A stretch of 64,000 nucleotides of DNA, taken from NCBI GenBank assembly GCA_041432705.1, contig JAPWAE010000003.1, forward strand, positions 1-64,000. Reading direction: 5' to 3'. Each line of letters opens with the position of its first letter. The stretch's first letter is position 1. Below, in pieces: positions 41,517 to 49,417 of the stretch. The DNA is from Pauljensenia sp018375675. GTDB lineage: Bacteria; Actinomycetota; Actinomycetes; Actinomycetales; Actinomycetaceae. The notes beneath the pieces are model-generated. The model searched no databases. It was not told where the DNA came from and saw only the letters and a program-made list of their open reading frames with translations. The position numbers and the translations under genes are program-made.

Positions 41517-42344
41517 TCAGGCACCGACGTGCACGCGCACGAAGTTCGTGACCGTGGCGCCGGCCTCCTTGAGGACCTGGCCGACGGACTTCGAGGGGTC
41601 ACGGGCGTAGGCCTGGTCAACGAGGCAGTTGTCCTTGTAGAACGCGTTCAGGCGGCCCTCAACGATCTTGGGAACGATGTTGGCGGGCTTGCCTTCCTCG
41701 AGGGTGATCTTCTCGAGGGTGGCGCGCTCCTTCTCGAGCACGTCGGCGGGAACCGAGTCGCGATCGAGGTAAGCGGGCATGTAGGCGGCGACGTGCATCG
41801 CGATGTCGTGCGCAACGGCCTTGCCGGCAGCGTCAGTCACGACGAAGACGCCAACCTGCGGGGGCAGGTCCGGGCTGGTCTGGTGCAGGTAGAGGTCGAC
41901 GTTCTCGCCCTCAACGCGCACGATGCGGCCAACCTGCAGCTTCTCGCCGATGATCGCGGCGAAAGCGTCCAGGCGGTCCTTGACGGTGCCCTCGCCCATG
42001 GGGGCGGCGAGCAGCGCGTCCAGGTCGGCGGCGCCAGAAGCGACGGCGGCGGCCAGGACCTCGTTGGAGAAGTCGATGAACTTCTGGTTCTTCGCGACGA
42101 AGTCCGTCTCGGAGTTGACCTCGACCAGCACGCCGACGGTGCCGTCGGTCTGCGCGGCCAGCAGGCCGGCGGAGGCCTGGCGGCCCTCGCGCTTGGACAG
42201 GGACTTCAGGCCCTTCAGGCGGATGATCTCGAGAGCCTTCTCGGCGTCGCCGTCGGCCTCGGTCAGAGCCTTCTTGACATCCATCATGCCGGCGCCGGTC
42301 TGCTCACGCAGCGCCTTCACATCTGCAGCGGTGAAATTCGCCAT
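41517..42344 (-). CDS. tsf: Elongation factor Ts
   Basis: Nucleotide-exchange factor that reloads EF-Tu with GTP. The 275-residue product has the UBA-like N-terminus with LREQTGAGMMDVKKAL and the family motif VNSETDFVAKN, followed by two core subdomains. It is co-transcribed with rpsB (25-nt gap). Confidence 0.98.
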   Translation of the reverse strand: MANFTAADVKALREQTGAGMMDVKKALTEADGDAEKALEIIRLKGLKSLSKREGRQASAGLLAAQTDGTVGVLVEVNSETDFVAKNQKFIDFSNEVLAAAVASGAADLDALLAAPMGEGTVKDRLDAFAAIIGEKLQVGRIVRVEGENVDLYLHQTSPDLPPQVGVFVVTDAAGKAVAHDIAMHVAAYMPAYLDRDSVPADVLEKERATLEKITLEEGKPANIVPKIVEGRLNAFYKDNCLVDQAYARDPSKSVGQVLKEAGATVTNFVRVHVGA

Positions 42345-42369
42345 CGGATGATTCCTCTCAGTAAAAAGT

Positions 42370-43200
42370 TCAGTCCTGCTTGGTGGTCGACTCTTCGGCG
42401 ACCTCAGCGGCGGCAGCTTCGTCAGCCTTGACCTCGCCCTCGAGGAGCTCGCGCTCCCACTCAGCCAGCGGCTCGGCGGCGGCCTCTTCGCCCTTGCCCT
42501 TGCGGACGTCGGAGCGAGCGATCAGGCCCTCGGCGACGGCGTCGGCGATCACGCGGGTCAGCAGCGCGACGGCGCGGATGGCGTCATCGTTGCCGGGGAT
42601 GCGGTAGTCGACCTCGTCCGGATCGGCGTTGGTGTCGAGGATGGCAACGATCGGGATGCGCAGCTTGCGAGCCTCGGAGACCGCGAGGTGCTCCTTCTTG
42701 GGGTCGACGATCCACACGGCCGAGGGAACCTTGGTCATGTCGCGGATGCCGCCCAGGGTGCGCGAGAGCTTGTCCTTCTCACGGCGCATCATGAGCAGTT
42801 CCTTCTTGGTGTGACCGGAGGAGGCCACGTCGTCGAAGTCGATCTGCTCGAGTTCCTTCAGGCGCTGCAGACGGGTGGCAACGGTCGAGAAGTTGGTGAG
42901 CATGCCGCCGAGCCAACGGTGGTTCACGTAGGGCATGCCGACGCGCTGGGCCTGCTCGGCCACGGCTTCCTGGGCCTGCTTCTTGGTGCCAACGAAGAGC
43001 AGGGTGCCACCGTGGGCGACGGTCTGCTTCACGAAGTCGAAAGCGATGTCGATGTCAGCAATGGTCTGCTGCAGGTCGATGATGTAGATGCCGTTGCGCT
43101 CGGTGAGGATGAAGCGCTTCATCTTCGGGTTCCAACGGCGAGTCTGGTGGCCGAAGTGGACACCGGACTCGAGGAGCTGACGCATGGTAACGACTGCCAT
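42370..43200 (-). CDS. rpsB: Small ribosomal subunit protein uS2
   Basis: Ribosomal protein of the 30S subunit. The 276-residue product begins MAVVTMRQLLESGVHFGHQ and contains TLLFVGTKKQAQE, VNHRWLGGMLTN and VDPKKEHLAVSEARKL. The C-terminal 35 residues are Ala/Glu-rich, an extension common in actinobacteria. The ATG at 43200 has AAAGGAC a few nt upstream; an open frame running further upstream is the mRNA leader. Confidence 0.98.
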   Translation of the reverse strand: MAVVTMRQLLESGVHFGHQTRRWNPKMKRFILTERNGIYIIDLQQTIADIDIAFDFVKQTVAHGGTLLFVGTKKQAQEAVAEQAQRVGMPYVNHRWLGGMLTNFSTVATRLQRLKELEQIDFDDVASSGHTKKELLMMRREKDKLSRTLGGIRDMTKVPSAVWIVDPKKEHLAVSEARKLRIPIVAILDTNADPDEVDYRIPGNDDAIRAVALLTRVIADAVAEGLIARSDVRKGKGEEAAAEPLAEWERELLEGEVKADEAAAAEVAEESTTKQD

Positions 43201-43435
43201 GGTTCGTCCTTTCCCCGCAAGTCGCGAGTGATCAGTGGGGTTTCCCCCGGGGTTATCGGTTTGCTGTGCGCGTTGCGCACCCTGGTGCCATGACCGGCGA
43301 CCATCCCCGAAGGGACCGAAGCCGCCGCGCCTCGCTCCCCTGGCGGTTTCCCGTGGGGCGCGACAATGGCACGCGAAGTCACCTGCACAGGGCAAGTGCC
43401 CGGCTATCTTACCTCACAAGTGCGCAAATGTCCGA
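43201..43435 (-). promoter_or_regulatory. rpsB promoter region and long leader
   Basis: A -10 TAAGAT (43406-43411, minus) predicts a start near 43398 and a leader of about 200 nt with several short GC-rich stems. Many S2 operons are autoregulated through such leaders. No clear -35 was found. Between 43201 and 43608 there is no supportable gene other than leader and promoter elements. Confidence 0.45.
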
Positions 43436-43518
43436 AACCAGGCGGATGAGACGTTGCCTACTGGATTCTTCGTCGACGAGGCCTGGGAAGCTCCGCACAA
43501 CTACGCGCCCTTCGCCCG

Positions 43519-43602
43519 TTATCCACAGGGGAATTTCGCGCCGCGGCGTTATCCACAACCAACGCCGGGTGACTAGACCTGCGTGGCTTCTCCACTCACT
43601 CT
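43519..43602 (+). promoter_or_regulatory. Composite promoter element with two direct DnaA-box-like sites, upstream of the LytM-like gene
   Basis: Two copies of TTATCCACA at 43519-43527 and 43549-43557 are in the same orientation, 30 bp apart. The 21-nt spacer contains TTTCGCG. After 39 nt comes CACTCT (43597-43602), a -10-like hexamer 6 nt before the ATG of the next gene. The same layout occurs at 48285-48369 facing yraN. Confidence 0.6.
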
Positions 43603-43608
43603 GATGGC

Positions 43609-44139
43609 ATGACCTCTACAATCACGCACCGCAGCCTCTTCAGAGTGCTTTCACTGATCGTTACCTTCGTCGCCACACTGCTCATCATCGCCACACCGCC
43701 TGGCGCAGCAGCACCGCACCGCGAGCGGTGGCAGTGGCCAACAGGTGGGCCCGTGGCCGTCGTCGAAGGATTTTCCCCACCTGCCCACGACTGGTTGCCT
43801 GGACGTCGCGGCGTGACGTTGCAGTATCCGGCTCCCTCCCCGGTGTACGCGTGCGCATCGGGGATCGTGACCGTTGCGGGGCCCATCGCCGGGCGGGGGG
43901 TCATTTCGATTCGTCACGACGTCGGTGGACGTGTCGTCTGGTCAACGTATCTGCCGGTGACGCCATCTGTCGCTGTTGGCGATCACGTCGAGAAAGGAGA
44001 TGTCGTCGGTGTCGTTGAAGGGGCTTCACCCACGCTGCACTGGGGCGCGAAGACTGGCAGGCGTACGTACATCGATCCGATACGTCTGACGCTCGGACGC
44101 CCACGCCTTCTCCCCTGGGACGACGCGCCGGCTCGGTAG
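43609..44139 (+). CDS. Secreted degenerate M23 (LytM-fold) peptidase-like protein
   Basis: A 176-residue protein with an N-terminal signal peptide (hydrophobic about 12-30, cleavage likely after GAAA) and a LytM-fold domain. The usual zinc motif HRGVDL is replaced by RRGVTL, and HLHFE by TLHWGA, so the metal ligands are largely gone and it is probably not an active endopeptidase. Degenerate LytM proteins elsewhere activate cell-wall amidases or bind peptidoglycan. In mycobacteria a related gene also lies next to rpsB. No Shine-Dalgarno precedes the ATG; CACTCT is 6 nt upstream. It is divergent from rpsB and convergent with xerC. Confidence 0.7.
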   Translation: MTSTITHRSLFRVLSLIVTFVATLLIIATPPGAAAPHRERWQWPTGGPVAVVEGFSPPAHDWLPGRRGVTLQYPAPSPVYACASGIVTVAGPIAGRGVISIRHDVGGRVVWSTYLPVTPSVAVGDHVEKGDVVGVVEGASPTLHWGAKTGRRTYIDPIRLTLGRPRLLPWDDAPAR

Positions 44140-44205
44140 CCGCATGCTAACTGCTGAACGCGGACGGCGATCGCCGACGAGACGGCACGTCCCACGCCGC
44201 GGTTG

Positions 44206-45117
44206 CTAGGCGCGAGGGTGCGCCCGCTGATAGATCGCGCTCAGACGAGCGGTATCCACGTGGGTGTAGCGCTGAGTAGTCGACAGCGACGAGTGACCGA
44301 GCATCTCCTGGACCGCACGCAGATCAGCGCCTCCCTGCAGGAGATGCGTCGCAGTCGAGTGCCGCAGCCCGTGTGGCGCAATGTCATGCACGCCGGCACG
44401 CGCCGCCATCTTGTGCACCATCGATCGCACAACCCGCGGATCGATACGGCCACCCTTATCGCCGAGGAAGAGAGCGTGCCCGCTGCGCTCCCCGGCTAAC
44501 TGCGGACGGCCTCGAACCAGCCAATGGTCGAGGGCATCGGCAGCGGGAGGCCCGTAGGGAACCACACGCTCTTTGTTTCCTTTGCCGACGACCCGCACAG
44601 TGAGGGCCTCGCGGTTCAGCGATGAGATGTCGAGGGCGCAGACTTCGGAGACACGAAGGCCACACGCGTACGTGAGCTCGAGGATCGCCCAATTGCGAAT
44701 CTGGGAGGCTCCTCCCGCCGCGGCTTCATCGCGCGCAGCATTGAGGAGCGCCCTCGCATCGGATTCGTCGAGCGGAGACGGCAGACGCTGGTCGGCACGC
44801 GGGGACGACAGGAGCGCTGCGGGGTCGCTCGCCAGGATTCCTTCACGCATTGCCCAGGAGGTGAAGTTGCGAATCGCGGCGGTGTGGCGCGCGATTGTCG
44901 AGCGCGCTCCCCCGTCCGCGAGGGTGCGAGCAAGCCAGGATCGCACAGCGCGTTGCGTCAGCACCTCTCGGAGCTGCTCAGAGGTCGCATCGGTGCCGAG
45001 CGAGAGAAACTCCATGAGCGAGTGCAAGTCCCCGAGGTAGGCGGCAACGGTGTGGGGGCTCATCCGTCGCCCAAGGCGCAGGTACTCTTCCCAGCGCTCC
45101 CCCACATTGCGTGTCAT
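44206..45117 (-). CDS. xerC: Tyrosine recombinase XerC
   Basis: Site-specific recombinase that, with XerD, resolves chromosome dimers at dif. The 303-residue product has the N-terminal SAM-like core-binding domain and the catalytic residues R (GLRVSEV), K (VGKGNKER), HxxR (HGLRHSTATHLL), H (LGHSS) and the nucleophile Y (TQRYTHV). The length and neighbourhood fit XerC rather than a phage integrase. The ATG at 45117 has TAGGAT exactly 6 nt upstream; that hexamer overlaps the stop codon of dprA. No terminator is evident at its end. Confidence 0.93.
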   Translation of the reverse strand: MTRNVGERWEEYLRLGRRMSPHTVAAYLGDLHSLMEFLSLGTDATSEQLREVLTQRAVRSWLARTLADGGARSTIARHTAAIRNFTSWAMREGILASDPAALLSSPRADQRLPSPLDESDARALLNAARDEAAAGGASQIRNWAILELTYACGLRVSEVCALDISSLNREALTVRVVGKGNKERVVPYGPPAADALDHWLVRGRPQLAGERSGHALFLGDKGGRIDPRVVRSMVHKMAARAGVHDIAPHGLRHSTATHLLQGGADLRAVQEMLGHSSLSTTQRYTHVDTARLSAIYQRAHPRA

Positions 45118-45126
45118 ATCGATATC

Positions 45127-46287
45127 CTACGGTCTGCCTCCCCCTGTTCGCGTCCAGCCACGCGTCGATCCGGCCACTAGGCCCGCAACCGAAAGTTCCA
45201 TGAGCGCATAGTTCACTTCTTCGCGTGACAGCGCCGCAGCGACACAGATCGCTTCGACCGATGCGGGAGCACTCCTGGGAAGCGCCTCCCACACCCGACG
45301 CTGAGTCGGCTCCAGGGCATCAACCCCGTGATCGTCGTCGACTGGCATACCGAACAGAGGCTGGGCGGCGTCAACGCTCACCGGGCGCACAAGTTCGAGG
45401 GCGTCGCGCCCATCGCGGATGATCGTGGCTCCGTTGCGCGCAAGCTCGAGACACCCGACCGACATCGGGGCGTCGACCGCGCCGGGGACTGCGCCTAGCT
45501 CACGTCCGTATTCCATGGCGCGACGCGCCGTCGCAAGAGCTCCGGACCGCGCACCCGCCTCAACGACCACGGTAGCCCCGCTCCATGCGGCAATCAGGCG
45601 GTTACGGGTCAGGAAACGCCACTTCGCCGGCCTGGCGGTCGGCGCGACCTCGGAGATGAGGGCCCCACCACCATCGATGACAGCGCGAAAGTCGCCGCCG
45701 TGGCACGCAGGGTAGGGATTGCACACGCCGCCAGCGAGGATGCAGATCGTGCGCCCACGCGCGGACAGGGCACCGCGGTGAGCCTCAATGTCAATGCCAA
45801 TCGCACCCCCTGACACCACCGTCACCCCTGCCGCAGCGACGAATGCAGCCATGTTGCGTGCACACCTGTTTCCCGCGCCGGTGGACGCTCGAGCTCCCAC
45901 GATAGACAGATGATGATCCGCACACGGAGCCTCGGGCAGGTCGCCGAGGAACCACAGCCCCATCGGCTCTTCCTCCCCCAGGCACGCGAGGTGGTCTGGC
46001 CAGCGTGGATCGCCAGGTGTCATGAATCCACCACCCGCATGAGCGACGCGCTTGAGTTCACTGTCAATATCGACCGAGAGAGCGCGCTGCCTCCACCGAT
46101 TCCACTGCGTGTGCCAGTCAATCCTCGAATGACGGGCAAGCGACAACGGCGGTGCCGACCAGCTTCCGATCAGCCACGCGCGCGCATCTCGATCCCCTAA
46201 AGCCTGACGTAGGACGCGTGCGCACGGATCAGCCGGCTCCGCGACGGCAGACCACCAGGCAGCCTCCCATAGTGCTGTGTCATTCAT
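45127..46287 (-). CDS. dprA: DNA-processing protein DprA (DNA-protecting, natural transformation)
   Basis: Binds incoming single-stranded DNA and loads RecA during natural transformation. The 386-residue product has an N-terminal helical region, the Rossmann-like core with SIVGARASTGAGNRCARNMA and VVSGGAIGIDIEAHRGAL, and a C-terminal winged-helix-like domain. The ATG at 46287 overlaps comM by 8 nt; an open frame 27 codons longer reads into comM. With comM and yraN it forms an overlapping operon driven from upstream of yraN. comEA/comEC are not in the window. Confidence 0.93.
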   Translation of the reverse strand: MNDTALWEAAWWSAVAEPADPCARVLRQALGDRDARAWLIGSWSAPPLSLARHSRIDWHTQWNRWRQRALSVDIDSELKRVAHAGGGFMTPGDPRWPDHLACLGEEEPMGLWFLGDLPEAPCADHHLSIVGARASTGAGNRCARNMAAFVAAAGVTVVSGGAIGIDIEAHRGALSARGRTICILAGGVCNPYPACHGGDFRAVIDGGGALISEVAPTARPAKWRFLTRNRLIAAWSGATVVVEAGARSGALATARRAMEYGRELGAVPGAVDAPMSVGCLELARNGATIIRDGRDALELVRPVSVDAAQPLFGMPVDDDHGVDALEPTQRRVWEALPRSAPASVEAICVAAALSREEVNYALMELSVAGLVAGSTRGWTRTGGGRP

Positions 46288-47827
46288 AGTGATCCGCTCC
46301 GTTCCGCAGCTGCTGCGCTGCAACAATGTGGTCAAAGGTCGGCCGAGGCGCAGCCTCAAGATCGGCAAGCGTCCACGCCAGGCGAAGCATCCGGTCGATC
46401 CCCCTCATGGACGAGTGACCGGAATCGACGAGCCGATCAAGTTGATGAATGAGCGAGGCATCGATGCCTGAGTGGTGGCGCAGCCACGCTCCCGGAAGTT
46501 GTGCGTTCATGGTCCACGGCGTGTCCTTAAGACGCGTGCGCGCCCTCGAGCGCGCCTCTATGACACGCTGGCGTATCGACGCCGAATCATGCCTTTGTGT
46601 CGACGCTAGGTCCGCCCGACTGGGGGTATGCACGTCGATGCGGATGTCCATTCGATCCAGCAACGGCCCAGACAATCGCGCGAGGTACCTACGTCGATTC
46701 ACCGACGAACATGTGCACCTCCGCCCTCCGTATCCGCCTCCGCACGGGCAGGGATTGGACGCCATCACCAGTTGGAATGCGGCAGGATAACACGCCTGAA
46801 CGCCGGAGCGGTGCACATGGATGACACCTGATTCAAGGGGTTCACGCAGCGAGTCAAGGACCGAGGGAGCAAACTCGGCGGCCTCGTCGAGAAAGAGGAT
46901 CCCTCCATGCGCCAGCGACGCTGCCCCAGGCACGAGCGTGCGCGTGCCACCACCGATCAGGGCCGGCATGGTCACCGAGTGGTGCGGCGCTTGGAATGGA
47001 GGTCGCGTCATCAGCGATAGCGAGGAGGGCAACAGGCCCGCAACCGAATGCAACGAGGTAGTGACAAGAGCGGTGTCAGCGTCAAGATCTGGAAGTATCG
47101 TCGGGAGTCGGGACGCGAGCATCGTCTTGCCGGATCCAGGCTCTCCCAGAAGAAACACGTGGTGCCCACCGGCGGCTGCAACTTCCATGGCAGCAATTGC
47201 CTCGGGCTGACCACGCACGTCCGCCATGTCTGCAAGGGTCATATCGCCATCGCGTTCCCCCTCGCAGCGGATGCCCATCCGCCCATGGAACGGAGCCTTC
47301 ACAGCCTCTCCCCCCGCCCACGCAATCATGTCAGCCAAATGTGCAAAGTCCAGGACCTCAATGCCGCTGACCAGACGCGCCTCCTCGGCGCATGCCGACG
47401 GCACGATCACCCGGCGCACGCCCCGCGAACGTGCGGCGAGCACTGCCGGCAGCACCCCGCGCACCGGCTGAATACTGCCATCCAACGCAAGCTCACCAAC
47501 GAGGACTGCGTCCTCAAAAGCCACCGGCGACACAAGGCCCGTGGCCAGAGCGATGGACGCCGCGATCGAGAGGTCAAAAGCCGACCCCGACTTCGGAATT
47601 CCAGCAGGGGACAGATTCACGGTGATGCGTTGGTCCAACACGTCCAGGCCGCACGACTCGAACGCAGCGCGCACCCGATCGCGGGCCTCGCGCACGGACG
47701 TGTCGAGCAGGCCGACGAGCGTGAAGGCTACGAGGCCCGACCCCGCGTATGTCTCCACGTCAACCAGGTGCCCCTCGATCCCGACGATACTCATGGAATA
47801 CGTGCGCGCAAGCCCCGGGCCTCTCAT
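46280..47827 (-). CDS. comM: Mg-chelatase-like AAA ATPase ComM (YifB)
   Basis: Helicase/translocase that extends integration of transforming DNA by branch migration. The 515-residue product has the N-terminal ChlI-like domain (MSIVGIEGHLVDVETYAGSG), the Walker A motif GEPGSGKT, the Walker B region GGILFLDEAAEF, the SNPCPCGGGYGG cysteine-rich block and an arginine-finger region. The ATG at 47827 overlaps the yraN stop (ATGA). It overlaps dprA at its 3' end. Confidence 0.93.
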   Translation of the reverse strand: MRGPGLARTYSMSIVGIEGHLVDVETYAGSGLVAFTLVGLLDTSVREARDRVRAAFESCGLDVLDQRITVNLSPAGIPKSGSAFDLSIAASIALATGLVSPVAFEDAVLVGELALDGSIQPVRGVLPAVLAARSRGVRRVIVPSACAEEARLVSGIEVLDFAHLADMIAWAGGEAVKAPFHGRMGIRCEGERDGDMTLADMADVRGQPEAIAAMEVAAAGGHHVFLLGEPGSGKTMLASRLPTILPDLDADTALVTTSLHSVAGLLPSSLSLMTRPPFQAPHHSVTMPALIGGGTRTLVPGAASLAHGGILFLDEAAEFAPSVLDSLREPLESGVIHVHRSGVQACYPAAFQLVMASNPCPCGGGYGGRRCTCSSVNRRRYLARLSGPLLDRMDIRIDVHTPSRADLASTQRHDSASIRQRVIEARSRARTRLKDTPWTMNAQLPGAWLRHHSGIDASLIHQLDRLVDSGHSSMRGIDRMLRLAWTLADLEAAPRPTFDHIVAAQQLRNGADHYE

Positions 47828-48264
47828 TGCACACCCCGCAACCACACGAGCTGTGCCCCCAGAGCGCGAAGATCCACGACCTCGTCGATGGACTCCGGCC
47901 ACGATCCCAGCATCCGCGCGTCCACCGTGATGGCGACGACGTCGATACGCACACGCGAACCAAGGTGACCGTGGGCCCTGCACCACGCACCCGTCAGCGC
48001 TCGAAGCCGCGCCACCTTGCGATGGTCGACCGATGCAAGCGCGCTCCCCTTTTGGCGCCCCACCCTGGTACGGACCTCGACGATGACGGTCCACGAACGC
48101 GACGGATCGGTCTCGTCGCGCGCGATGATATCGAGCTCGCCCCGACGACCATCACGCCAGTTGGTGTCGAGAATGCGCAGACCATTTTCTCCCAGCACCA
48201 GCCGGGCGGTATATTCGCCCGCAGCACCTATGGCCCGACGATCGGGCCGTGTTAAGCATTCCAT
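47824..48264 (-). CDS. YraN/UPF0102 endonuclease-fold protein
   Basis: A 146-residue protein of the UPF0102 family, which has a Holliday-junction-resolvase-like nuclease fold. Conserved acidic positions are seen in AAGEYTA, GELDIIARD and VIVEVRTR (the E-x-K/R pair). The exact reaction is unproven, but linkage to comM and dprA suggests handling of DNA during recombination. A full GGAGGTGATC ribosome-binding site precedes it; the ATG at 48264 or a GTG one codon earlier may be used. It overlaps comM. The composite promoter element lies upstream. Confidence 0.88.
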   Translation of the reverse strand: MECLTRPDRRAIGAAGEYTARLVLGENGLRILDTNWRDGRRGELDIIARDETDPSRSWTVIVEVRTRVGRQKGSALASVDHRKVARLRALTGAWCRAHGHLGSRVRIDVVAITVDARMLGSWPESIDEVVDLRALGAQLVWLRGVQ

Positions 48265-48284
48265 CACGGATCACCTCCGCCCCC

Positions 48285-48369
48285 ACAGTGCGCCCGAGGC
48301 CATCGGTCACACAATGCGAAAACCGCCCCCTGTGGATAGGGAGCGGTTCGCGAAAAGGCCTGTGGATAA
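48285..48369 (-). promoter_or_regulatory. Composite promoter element with two direct DnaA-box-like sites, upstream of yraN-comM-dprA
   Basis: On the minus strand TTATCCACA (48369-48361) and CTATCCACA (48339-48331) are direct repeats 30 bp apart. The 21-nt spacer contains TTTTCGCG. After 40 nt comes CACTGT (48290-48285), a -10-like hexamer 17 nt before the yraN start region. No -35 like TTGACA is present. The layout mirrors the element at 43519-43602. Confidence 0.6.
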
Positions 48370-48391
48370 CCGCGGAGCGGCTCATCCGCAA

Positions 48392-48691
48392 TTAGGGGAT
48401 GTCGAGCTCCGGCTTGGAGAGTTCCTCGACGTTCACGTCCTTGTAGGTGATGACGCGCACAGAGCGCACAAACCGCGACGAGCGGTAGATGTCCCACACC
48501 CACGCGTCGGAAAGCGTCAGCTCGAAAAAGACGTCGCCACCGACCGGGCGCGCCTGCACATCCACGTGGTTACACAGGTAGAAACGCCGCTCGGTTTCCA
48601 CGACGTACTTGAACAACCCGATCACGTCGCGGTACTCCTTGAAGAGTTCCAGCTCCAGATTGTTTTCGTAACCTTCGATTTCTTCGCTCAC
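48392..48691 (-). CDS. DUF2469 family protein
   Basis: A 99-residue conserved actinobacterial protein of unknown function, equivalent in position to mycobacterial Rv2901c between rnhB and yraN. It is rich in acidic residues (MSEEIEGYENNLELELFKEYRD) and has a conserved WVWDIYRSSRFVRSVRV block. It starts 54 nt after the rnhB stop and ends at 48392, 22 nt before the composite element. Confidence 0.9.
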   Translation of the reverse strand: MSEEIEGYENNLELELFKEYRDVIGLFKYVVETERRFYLCNHVDVQARPVGGDVFFELTLSDAWVWDIYRSSRFVRSVRVITYKDVNVEELSKPELDIP

Positions 48692-48745
48692 GCAACCATC
48701 ATGCCGGGCCGCGCGCCGCGCTGGGTCACGCCACCCCGGCGCGCC

Positions 48746-49417
48746 CTACTTTGTGGCCTGCGTCGGCATCTTCCACGAACGGCGATGCTGCTCCGACACG
48801 CCGAGCTCGACGATCGCGCGAGTGTGGGCGGCCGACCCGTAGCCCTTATTCGACGCCCAGCCGTAGCCCGGGTCCTCAAGCTCCTGAATGTGGCGGTCGC
48901 GTTCGACCTTCGCGAGGACTGACGCTGCGGCAACGACCGCGCAGGATGCGTCGGCCTTCACCTGCATCTGGACGGGCAGCTCAACGCCAAACGGATCCTC
49001 AGGCCCGTCGATGGCGCCAAAAAGATCGTCGGGTGCGGACAGCCAATTGTGGGAGCCGTCCAGCAGTACGCCACCGGGAACGAGGCCGTGGCTGGCCACC
49101 TCGGCGAGAGCGCGGCGGCCCGCGAGGCGAAGCGCAGCGATAATGCCCCAGTCGTCGATCTCCTGCGGGGAGGCGTAGCCAACTGCGCAAGCCAACGCCC
49201 AATCCCGCACGGGACCGACGAGAGCCTCACGCCGACGAGCGGTCAGCGCTTTTGAGTCGGTGAGGCCTTCCGGAACCGGTGCAGCATCGACGCCGATGAG
49301 CGCCACACCCACGGCGACCGGACCGGCCAGAGCTCCACGCCCCACCTCGTCCATCCCCGCAACAATCCCCCACCGACGCGCGAGGGAGACCTCGAGATCA
49401 CGCGAGGCGGTCGTCAT
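48746..49417 (-). CDS. rnhB: Ribonuclease HII
   Basis: Removes ribonucleotides from DNA and RNA primers from RNA-DNA hybrids. The 223-residue product shows the catalytic motifs DEVGRG (23-28), LTDSKALT, GVLLDG and the KADASCAVVAAASVLAKV block. It overlaps lepB by 4 nt (ATGA). A basic C-terminal tail follows the conserved HRRSWK. Confidence 0.96.
   Translation of the reverse strand: MTTASRDLEVSLARRWGIVAGMDEVGRGALAGPVAVGVALIGVDAAPVPEGLTDSKALTARRREALVGPVRDWALACAVGYASPQEIDDWGIIAALRLAGRRALAEVASHGLVPGGVLLDGSHNWLSAPDDLFGAIDGPEDPFGVELPVQMQVKADASCAVVAAASVLAKVERDRHIQELEDPGYGWASNKGYGSAAHTRAIVELGVSEQHRRSWKMPTQATK

Noticed and set aside
43519..43557. DnaA boxes as part of the replication origin
   Set aside because: No dnaA, dnaN or AT-rich unwinding region is nearby. 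Only two boxes are present and they sit in promoter-like geometry facing genes.
44206..45117. Tyrosine recombinase as a phage integrase or mobile element
   Set aside because: Length, the dprA-comM neighbourhood and lack of att sites, tRNA target or phage genes fit housekeeping XerC.
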